Assembly: GCF_013388945.1 (NCBI RefSeq) | Contig: NZ_JACAEH010000002.1 | Location: forward strand, 96,709 to 160,708 | DNA from: Nitrososphaera sp. | GTDB lineage: Archaea; Thermoproteota; Nitrososphaeria; Nitrososphaerales; Nitrososphaeraceae | Reading direction: 5' to 3' | Length of the DNA: 64,000 nt | Part shown: piece after piece, positions 58,409-64,000 of the stretch | How the letters are laid out: every line of letters starts with the position of its first letter | Position numbering within the stretch: position 1 is the stretch's first letter | Program-made: the position numbers and the translations under genes | Notes under the pieces: model-generated | The model's input: only the letters and a program-made list of their open reading frames with translations | Database searches by the model: none | What the model was told of the DNA's origin: nothing

Positions 58409-59329
58409 TTGGCAAACATGCAGATGGTCTTCCTTGGCACGTCGTCGGCCGCCCCGACAGTCGAGCGCGGTCTGTCGTCGGTTGCCATACTGCGCGACGG
58501 CGAGCTCTTGCTGTTTGACGCAGGAGAGGGCATGCAGCGCAACTTCATCAAGGCCGGCCTTGGAATGAACAGGAAGATGAAGGTGTTTGTCAGCCACATG
58601 CACGCAGACCACTGCGTCGGGCTCCTCGGGCTATTGCAGACGATGGCGCTGCAGGGCAGGGAGCGCCCCCTTGAGATCTACGGCCAGCCGAGGCTCAAGG
58701 AGTTCCTGCTTGAAAACATGAGGATAATAAACTTCGGCCTCACGTTTGAAGTTGCAATACACACAATCGAAAAGGAAGGGGTCGTGGTCGAGGAGGAGGG
58801 CTACCAGGTGTCGTGCTGCGAGGCAAAGCACTCCATACCGGCGCTGTCGTTCAGGCTGGACGAGCGCGACAGGCCAGGACAGTTCAACGTCGAGCTCGTG
58901 AAAAAGCTGGGCATCCCCGAAGGCGGGCTTTACAGCAGGCTCCAGCGAGGGCAGGACGTGGAGCACAAGGGCAGGGTGGTGAAATCTTCAGACGTGGTCG
59001 GCCCGCCAAGGCCGGGAAGGAAGATAGGCATATCAGGCGACACCCGGCCGACTGACAAGCTGGCGCAGTTTTTCAAAGGATGCGACATACTGGTGTTCGA
59101 GTCGACCTACGCTCATGACAAGCTGCAAAAGGCGCTAGAGACGTCGCACTCTACCGCGACAGAAGCCGCCACGCTTGCCAAGCAGGCGGAGGTCAAGAAG
59201 CTGTTTTTGACGCACTTTAGCGCCCGCTACGACGAGACGTCCGCGCTTGTGCAGGAGGCGTCGGCTATTCACGGAAACGTCGAGGCCGCCGAAGACCTGA
59301 AAGTCGTCGACATACCGTACCCGTCATAG
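58409..59329 (+). CDS. rnz: ribonuclease Z (tRNase Z)
   Basis: Cuts the 3' trailer from pre-tRNA. The metallo-beta-lactamase motif SHMHADHCVGLLG (HxHxDH, about residues 62-74) and the family's FLGTSSAAPTVERGLSS N-terminus, ISGDTRPTDKL and LTHFSARY (His motifs) are present. 306 residues matches the short-form tRNase Z. TTG 58409 is leaderless behind an AT box (aacataaatcc, centre 58383). Convergent with the phosphatase gene (6 bases shared). Confidence 0.95.
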   Translation: MANMQMVFLGTSSAAPTVERGLSSVAILRDGELLLFDAGEGMQRNFIKAGLGMNRKMKVFVSHMHADHCVGLLGLLQTMALQGRERPLEIYGQPRLKEFLLENMRIINFGLTFEVAIHTIEKEGVVVEEEGYQVSCCEAKHSIPALSFRLDERDRPGQFNVELVKKLGIPEGGLYSRLQRGQDVEHKGRVVKSSDVVGPPRPGRKIGISGDTRPTDKLAQFFKGCDILVFESTYAHDKLQKALETSHSTATEAATLAKQAEVKKLFLTHFSARYDETSALVQEASAIHGNVEAAEDLKVVDIPYPS

Positions 59330-60238
59330 CCTTATCGCGTACCGTGCAAGGTCACTTGCGTACTGCACTTTTGCCAGCTCTTTTCCGCCTGCCACCAGGT
59401 ACGCGGCGCCAAAGCTCTGGTAGGCCTCTTTGCTTGAAAAGAGCGTGAGCACCCTTCCGTGGTGGTCGACCCGAAAGCCATCGCAGGGCTCGTGGCCGCG
59501 TACCACGACCTGTGTGTTTGTGGCCCTGAGCCAACGCTCTGTTACGTCAGGGCCAAAGTACCTGCCGATGCCCCTGTGCGACGGTGCCCAGCCGCCTGCA
59601 GGCTGAGGGTCGTTCCACAGGAGCTCTTCGAGCGCCCTGCTCCGCACGTGGTTTTCCTGCGCGCCTGCAATCGCCTGCGGATCAGACTCTTCTGTTGGCA
59701 GGCCACCGTGCACGAGCAACAGTTTGCCGTTTACTATTGTCGCAAGTGTCATGAGCCTGAAAAGCGAGAGAACCTGCTTGTAGAGCGACTTTGCAAAAGC
59801 GCCGAACCTGTCTTCCATCTCGTACGGGAGGTCGTGGGGCGAGAACGGGAACTCTGCTGGCGCCTCGTGGTTGCCCCGCATGAGAACGACAGAGTCCGGG
59901 TGTTTGCTTTTCAAATGGCACACGGAATACAGCACGCAGGCAGAGTCGCTGCCCCTGTCGACATAGTCGCCAAGAAAGACGAGCTTGTTTCCCTTGTCCT
60001 GAAGGAAATCGCCTAGCGCGTCCAGTATGCGAAAGAGCGTCTGCGAGTCGCCGTGCAGGTCGCTTACTACGGCCAGCTTGTTGACGCAGGCAAGTTCCAC
60101 AAGCCCACCCTTTACAAGGCCGCCTTCCATCATGCCGGCGCTTCTTTCAGCAAGCATCGCAGCCGTTGCCTGCTCGACGACCTGCGAAAACCCGTCGAGC
60201 CCGGCCCTGGCGGCTTCTCGTTCCAGCTTTTCCCACAT
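59324..60238 (-). CDS. PPP-family serine/threonine protein phosphatase
   Basis: All metal-binding and catalytic motifs of PP1/PP2A-type phosphatases are visible: SDLHGD (residues 58-63), FLGDYVDRGSDS (about 88-99), RGNHEAP (about 120-126), VHGGLP (about 176-181) and RGHEPCDGF (about 248-256). About 45 residues precede the domain. Eukaryote-like PPP enzymes reverse Ser/Thr phosphorylation; the partner kinases are not in the window. The ATG at 60238 is used. Confidence 0.93.
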   Translation of the reverse strand: MWEKLEREAARAGLDGFSQVVEQATAAMLAERSAGMMEGGLVKGGLVELACVNKLAVVSDLHGDSQTLFRILDALGDFLQDKGNKLVFLGDYVDRGSDSACVLYSVCHLKSKHPDSVVLMRGNHEAPAEFPFSPHDLPYEMEDRFGAFAKSLYKQVLSLFRLMTLATIVNGKLLLVHGGLPTEESDPQAIAGAQENHVRSRALEELLWNDPQPAGGWAPSHRGIGRYFGPDVTERWLRATNTQVVVRGHEPCDGFRVDHHGRVLTLFSSKEAYQSFGAAYLVAGGKELAKVQYASDLARYAIRL

Positions 60239-60313
60239 TGGTGTAACTTGCTCATCCTTGCTAATTACAGCTGCGGGCTAACCGTTATACGTGCGCCACA
60301 ACGACTCGAGGTG

Positions 60314-60622
60314 ATGGCAGACGCGTGGCTCGAGGTCAGGTCCTGTACCGAGAGCAAAAAAGAGCTTGACAGAGAGACTGTGCTGCGCGTCCCCGCCCTG
60401 TCAGAAGCCATGAAGGTGGCAGAAAACGCCGTCCAGGACGCGCAGAGAAAGGGAAGCAAGCACTGGGAATATTCGATAAGGCTTCAAGAAAATGAAATCC
60501 GTGAATTGTCGGGCCTGTTTTCAGAGGGCGCGGCAAGCGACGACGACAGGTCGGCGTCGCGCACAGTCGACGTAACGTACAACGGCAGGTGCTACGCGCT
60601 CACGCTTTTTATCTTCAAGTAG
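60314..60622 (+). CDS. hypothetical protein, 102 aa
   Basis: A small alpha/beta protein (MADAWLEVRSCTESKKELDR) with one Cys and an acidic middle (EGAASDDDRSA). ATG 60314 is preceded by a GTG at 60311 and an AT box (gttatacg near 60285). It lies between the phosphatase (divergent) and the L32e-L19e pair. No family is recognised. Confidence 0.55.
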   Translation: MADAWLEVRSCTESKKELDRETVLRVPALSEAMKVAENAVQDAQRKGSKHWEYSIRLQENEIRELSGLFSEGAASDDDRSASRTVDVTYNGRCYALTLFIFK

Positions 60623-60675
60623 AGCCCCGGGCAAAGGTATTTATTAAAAACGGGTTTTCATGCCTACGTATCGCT

Positions 60676-61080
60676 ATGGTGATTAACGAGGAGTTACTTG
60701 CCGCGCGCAAAAAGGTCTCAAGCAAGCGCCCCAAGTTCATCAGGCAGGAGAGCTGGAGGTACGACAGGCTTGCAGAGAACTGGCGTAAGCCAAAGGGCAA
60801 GGACAACAAGATGAGGAAGCAGAAGGCAGGCGTGCCTGCAATAGTCAAGATAGGCTACCGCGGCCCGAAGGACGCAAGGGGCCTACACCCGTCAGGCTAC
60901 ACGGATAACATCGTATACAATCCTGCAGACCTTGCAGGGCTTGACCCGAAAAAGGACGCGGTTAGGCTTGCGCGCACGGTGGGCACCCGCAAGCGCAAGG
61001 AGATAATCGAACAGGCCACAAAGGCAAAGTTCAAGATCCTGAACGCGGGCAAGCTTGCCCCGAAGAAGGAGGACAAGTAA
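60676..61080 (+). CDS. rpl32e: 50S ribosomal protein L32e
   Basis: eL32, an archaeal/eukaryotic large-subunit protein. SSKRPKFIRQESWRYDRLAENWRKPKGKDNKMR and the YRGPKDARGLHPSGYTDNIVYNP segment are diagnostic; 134 residues. ATG 60676 gives the family N-terminus and follows an AT box (tttattaaaaac near 60643). Followed at once by rpl19e, as in many archaeal operons. Confidence 0.95.
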   Translation: MVINEELLAARKKVSSKRPKFIRQESWRYDRLAENWRKPKGKDNKMRKQKAGVPAIVKIGYRGPKDARGLHPSGYTDNIVYNPADLAGLDPKKDAVRLARTVGTRKRKEIIEQATKAKFKILNAGKLAPKKEDK

Positions 61081-61527
61081 ATGGTAGTCAACATCGGCAA
61101 AAAGCGCGAGCTGGTCGCAAGGATACTCGGCGTCGGCGTGAACCGCGTGAGGTTTGAGCCTGACAAGCTGGAAGACGTCGCAGACTCGATCACGCGTGAC
61201 AACATACGCTCGCTTGTGAAAAGCGGCGCGATATGGACCGTCAAGACCCGCGGGACTTCAAGGGGGCGTGCGCACGAAAAGCGCTCCGTCTGGAAGATCC
61301 ACGGCAAGGGCCCGGGCTCAAAGAAGGGCAAGGGGACTGCAAGGACCGGCAAGAAGCAGGTTTATGTCATCCGCGTCAGGTCCATGCGCTACCACCTCAA
61401 GGTCATGAAGGACCGCAAGGAGATACCAAACGACGTGTACTGGCACCTGTACAAGCAGGTCAACGGCGGTCACGTGAGGTCGCTTGCACACCTGCGCGAG
61501 CTTGTAGCGGCATCCAAGGCACGCTAG
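61081..61527 (+). CDS. rpl19e: 50S ribosomal protein L19e
   Basis: eL19, with the long basic helix. LVARILGVGVNRVRFEPDKLEDVADSITRDNIRSLVKSG and TSRGRAHEKRS...KGPGSKKGKGTARTGKK are typical; 148 residues. ATG starts in the base right after the L32e stop. Convergent with the MGMT gene, overlapping 4 bases. Confidence 0.95.
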   Translation: MVVNIGKKRELVARILGVGVNRVRFEPDKLEDVADSITRDNIRSLVKSGAIWTVKTRGTSRGRAHEKRSVWKIHGKGPGSKKGKGTARTGKKQVYVIRVRSMRYHLKVMKDRKEIPNDVYWHLYKQVNGGHVRSLAHLRELVAASKAR

Positions 61528-61871
61528 TTCTTTTTCAGGACTGCGCGCCTTTTTTCAAAATCTTTAATCCTGTCGCCTTCAAACGACAGGCCCTCGTTTT
61601 CAAGTATGTCCTTTTTCACCTTCGTCCCGTAGGCGTAGCCGCCTATTCCGCCGTCTGACGCGACGACTCTGTGGCACGGGACGACTATAGGGTCAGGGTT
61701 TGCGTTCATTATCCTGCCGATTGCGCGTGCAGCGCGCGGGTGCCCAAGTGCCTTTGCCAGGTCGCCGTAGGTCGTGACCTTGCCTTTTGGGACCGTCCTT
61801 AAAAGCGCGTAAACGTCGCTTGCGAAAAGTGCGCCTCTCATGCCTGCATTATGGCACCCATGATATTTCAA
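61524..61871 (-). CDS. ogt: methylated-DNA-protein-cysteine methyltransferase
   Basis: Removes alkyl groups from O6-methylguanine. The active-site motif PCHRVV and the preceding TTYGDLAKALGHPRAARAIGRIMNANPDP (helix-turn-helix and Asn hinge) are clear. At 115 residues it is a minimal form without the N-terminal domain, like other archaeal MGMTs and ATL-type proteins but with the cysteine. The TTG overlaps the dtdA stop (TTGA); an ATG 10 codons later (61841) is an alternative. Confidence 0.9.
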   Translation of the reverse strand: MKYHGCHNAGMRGALFASDVYALLRTVPKGKVTTYGDLAKALGHPRAARAIGRIMNANPDPIVVPCHRVVASDGGIGGYAYGTKVKKDILENEGLSFEGDRIKDFEKRRAVLKKN

Positions 61872-62656
61872 ACTTTCATGACCTCAAGGCCTGTTTTTTC
61901 TGCAAGTTTGGTTATCCTGTCCTTGTGGCTGCCAAGCCCCTTTGCGTCAAGGATGACGTGCGTCACCTTTTCAGAGCTTTTCCTTATCATCTGGTCAAGC
62001 ATCCGCTCGTCGATTGCGCCAAGGCTGTGCTTTGACGCAACGGCTGCAAGCCCAAAGTCGGATTCAAGCAAGAGCTTGTTGAACTTTGTCGGATAATGCG
62101 TTCCGCCTATTGCGACGCCCACCTTCTTGCACGGCTCGACGTTCTGCAGCACACCAAGTATACACCTGCACATCGCCTTTGCGGCATTTCTGTCGGCCCA
62201 CTGCTTTTCCGACGAGCCAAGCTCGATAAACAGCACGGGCTTTGCAAGCGACGTGGGCCCGTGGTGTGTGGCCTCGATTATCACGTCGTAGCCGGGCACC
62301 CCTGCCTTCGCTATGGCCTTCAGGTACGCCTTTTGCAGGGCGGGCCACGCCATTGCAATCTCGCCGGGGTTGCCCCCAAAGGGCGCGTCGGAGAAGTTGC
62401 CGGTGCAGTGGCACGTGAGGGTAGGTATACCGCTATCAGACCTGTGCTTTGAGAGAAAAACAAACGCCCGGGCGTCAGGGTATGTTTTGTCCAGGTCTTC
62501 AAGTGTGAGGAGGCTCTCTTTTGTCACGTGCAGGGCAATGTCGCCGTACCTGGGTGAGAGGCCGTCAGGCCCGAACCCCTCCTCGCTTGTGAGGTGATCA
62601 ATCATCGTGGCGCCAGCGAGGTCCTGGCTTGAGGCGACCAGTATATAGCGGGACAC
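61868..62656 (-). CDS. dtdA: D-aminoacyl-tRNA deacylase (archaeal DtdA)
   Basis: Removes D-amino acids from mis-charged tRNA; archaea and plants use this type. HRSDSGIPTLTCHCTGNFSDAPFGG, EATHHGPTS, FIELGSSEKQW and GVAIGGTHYP are characteristic, with His/Gly-rich metal sites. A GTG at 62656 (VSRYILVASSQD) is 29 bases from a TATA box (ctttaaattgg near 62685) and gives 262 residues; a longer frame to 62713 crosses the promoter. Coupled to the MGMT gene downstream. Confidence 0.92.
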   Translation of the reverse strand: MSRYILVASSQDLAGATMIDHLTSEEGFGPDGLSPRYGDIALHVTKESLLTLEDLDKTYPDARAFVFLSKHRSDSGIPTLTCHCTGNFSDAPFGGNPGEIAMAWPALQKAYLKAIAKAGVPGYDVIIEATHHGPTSLAKPVLFIELGSSEKQWADRNAAKAMCRCILGVLQNVEPCKKVGVAIGGTHYPTKFNKLLLESDFGLAAVASKHSLGAIDERMLDQMIRKSSEKVTHVILDAKGLGSHKDRITKLAEKTGLEVMKV

Positions 62657-62733
62657 TTGAGAACCGTTGTAATTTCGGCACCAATTTAAAGTAGACTTAT
62701 ATTGCAAAGGCACTTCGCGTAGATTGGCTATAC

Positions 62734-63360
62734 ATGAGCGATAAGCTAAAAGATTCCCAAGAAGACGACCTGGGAGATATCAGCTTTGAAGATGAACAGG
62801 GTATGGAGGCTGCCGAGCAGCCTGCAGAGGCTGAAGCGGAGGTAAAGCCTGCAGAACAGCCAGCACAGGTGCAGGTAGAAGCACCCAAGCCGGCGCCTGT
62901 GAGCGACAAGCCAGCAAGCGACAGCAAGTTCTTTGCGATACGCACGACAGGCGGCCAGGAGCGCATGGTGGCAGACATGCTTTACACCAAAGTCACTGCG
63001 AAAAAGATAGGCATCCGCTCCGTCATGGTCCTTGACAGCTTCAAGGGCTACATCATAGTCGAGGCGCCAGATTCCAACGTCGCCTACGAGGGCTTGGCAG
63101 GAATCAGGCACGTCCGGGGCCAAATCCGTGGCGACCTGCCCTTCAAGGACATCGAAGGGTACCTCGTAAAGAAGCCGACGGTAACGGAACTTTCAATAGA
63201 CGACACGGTAGAGGTCATCGCCGGCCCGTTCAAGGGCATGAAGGCCAAGATAACCCGCGTCGACTATGAAAAGCAGGAAGCGACAGTCGTCCTGCTGGAC
63301 TCGCCGTACCAGATACCTGTCACGGTTGACGCCAACTACTTGAAAAAGGCACCCCACTGA
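62734..63360 (+). CDS. spt5: transcription elongation factor Spt5
   Basis: The NusG/Spt5 factor. NGN domain at about residues 68-150 (KFFAIRTTGGQERMVADMLYTKV, ...GYIIVEAPDSNVAYEGLAGIRHVRGQIRG) and a KOW domain at about 157-208 (DDTVEVIAGPFKGMKAKITRVDYEKQEATVVLL). Unusually the first 65 residues are an acidic, Pro/Ala/Glu-rich extension that most archaeal Spt5 proteins lack. ATG 62734, TATA gacttatattg near 62702. It is followed by a siroheme-pathway gene. Confidence 0.94.
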   Translation: MSDKLKDSQEDDLGDISFEDEQGMEAAEQPAEAEAEVKPAEQPAQVQVEAPKPAPVSDKPASDSKFFAIRTTGGQERMVADMLYTKVTAKKIGIRSVMVLDSFKGYIIVEAPDSNVAYEGLAGIRHVRGQIRGDLPFKDIEGYLVKKPTVTELSIDDTVEVIAGPFKGMKAKITRVDYEKQEATVVLLDSPYQIPVTVDANYLKKAPH

Positions 63361-63414
63361 AGTGTTAAATAGACAATGATAACAAGTGACTCCCGGCTTT
63401 TCGGTGTCATTTAG

Positions 63415-64000
63415 TTGATAGTCGACCTGAACCTGAAGGGCAAGCATGTCATAGTAATTGGCGGCGGCACAGAAGGGGTCAGGAAGGTCAACGCGCTTCT
63501 GGGCCAGGGCTGCAGGATAACTGTAATCAGCAGCAGGTTCAACAAGTACCTCAACGCCCAGGCAAAGGCAGGCAAGATAGAGGCGGTAAAGGCCAGGATA
63601 AAGGACGCAGGCATCCTTGATGGCTATGACGATCCTTTCCTGGTGCTTGCGTCGACTGACGACAGAGAATTGAACCGGAAATTATGCCAGAAGGGGCGCG
63701 AAAAAGGCGCGTTTGTGTATTCAGTCGACGACCCGGCATACAGCGACTTTTCCTACGCTTCTGTGATAAACATCGAAGGCGTCATGCAGGTGGCGATATC
63801 CACTTCTGGCAAGAGCCCCATAATGGCACGCCAGATACGGATTCGCGCAGAGCGCATCCTTCGCAAGGAGATCAAAAAGGCAGACGTTGAAAACGCAAAA
63901 CTGCAGGAATTTGCGAGGAACGCGGCTAGGCCAAAGATACATACGGTTGAAAAGCGCAAGGAATTCATGTACGCGTTGCTGAGGGCCAAAAAGATTCAGA
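63415..64000 (+). CDS. precorrin-2 dehydrogenase-like protein (partial)
   Basis: Starts at TTG 63415 and runs off the window end. The N-terminal VIVIGGGTEGVRKVNALLGQG is a Rossmann motif like that of the CysG N-domain/Met8 family, followed by LVLASTDDRELNRKLCQKG and an SVDDPAYSDFSYASVI segment and QVAISTSGKSPIMARQIR, all typical of siroheme synthase. It would oxidise precorrin-2 to sirohydrochlorin for siroheme, heme or B12. At least 195 residues; the C-terminus is not seen. Confidence 0.88.
   Translation, partial: MIVDLNLKGKHVIVIGGGTEGVRKVNALLGQGCRITVISSRFNKYLNAQAKAGKIEAVKARIKDAGILDGYDDPFLVLASTDDRELNRKLCQKGREKGAFVYSVDDPAYSDFSYASVINIEGVMQVAISTSGKSPIMARQIRIRAERILRKEIKKADVENAKLQEFARNAARPKIHTVEKRKEFMYALLRAKKIQ

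Noticed and set aside
1..64000. CRISPR array or cas genes
   Set aside because: No regularly spaced direct repeats and no Cas-like protein were seen anywhere in the window.
1..64000. Insertion sequence with an intact transposase
   Set aside because: No protein with transposase or integrase motifs was recognised; only short repeats and one gene fragment hint at mobility.

Overview
The window is a gene-dense piece of an archaeal chromosome, most likely an ammonia-oxidising thaumarchaeon of the Nitrososphaera type. The assignment rests on several sequence signs. There are archaeal informational genes: Rpo3, TFB, Spt5, the exosome Rrp4/Rrp41/Rrp42, SBDS, L18e, L32e, L19e, L37Ae, aCPSF1 and Pcc1. 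There is an archaeal lipid enzyme (sn-glycerol-1-phosphate dehydrogenase) and an archaeal SepF. A copper nitrite reductase (NirK) and a two-domain multicopper oxidase are typical of ammonia-oxidising archaea. TTG and GTG starts are common, and TATA boxes often sit about 25 bases before the start codon, which implies leaderless mRNAs. The genus is an inference; no search was run.

Layout. 0-7 kb: small conserved proteins, a methyltransferase, PckA, a surface-glycan operon (deacetylase-like, LpxD-like acyltransferase, GT2, membrane protein) and a tRNA-Gln(CUG) that appears to carry two introns. 7-19 kb: cysteine-cluster protein, superoxide dismutase, secreted proteins (one with a PEFP tail), HMG-CoA synthase, threonine dehydratase, nitroreductase, DUF432/MscS pair and a class III cyclase. 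19-28.9 kb: a translation and RNA-processing block (S9-L13-L18e-Rpo3; SBDS; exosome operon with L37Ae, Pcc1 and prefoldin; XPF nuclease; Nob1-NAD kinase; sulfurtransferase).

28.95-34.4 kb is visibly AT-richer and holds accessory genes: an extra TFB, a second cyclase paralogue, a universal stress protein and several very small proteins. Two of the small genes look frame-shifted. At the right edge lies a GC-rich fragment encoding only the C-terminal tail of a thermosome subunit. Directly beside it is a 42-base element with three half-sites, and a second copy lies 15 kb away at 49.3 kb. The stem bases differ between copies in a compensated way, while a 15-base spacer is identical.

34.4-49 kb returns to core genes: a ferredoxin with an N-terminal domain, CoaD, TrpRS, PheS-PheT, a PP-loop tRNA thiolation-like enzyme, SepF, aCPSF1, a TRAM protein with G1P dehydrogenase, tRNA-Cys with an intron, DUF99 and an EF-Tu-like protein without a working G domain. 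49-57 kb is a copper/metal and cell-surface region: nirK, multicopper oxidase, ZIP transporter, and secreted PEFP and CFI-box proteins, with palindromic candidate operators in front of nirK and the multicopper oxidase. 57-64 kb: PRPP synthetase, tRNase Z, PPP phosphatase, L32e-L19e, MGMT, D-aminoacyl-tRNA deacylase, Spt5 and the start of a siroheme-pathway dehydrogenase cut by the window end.
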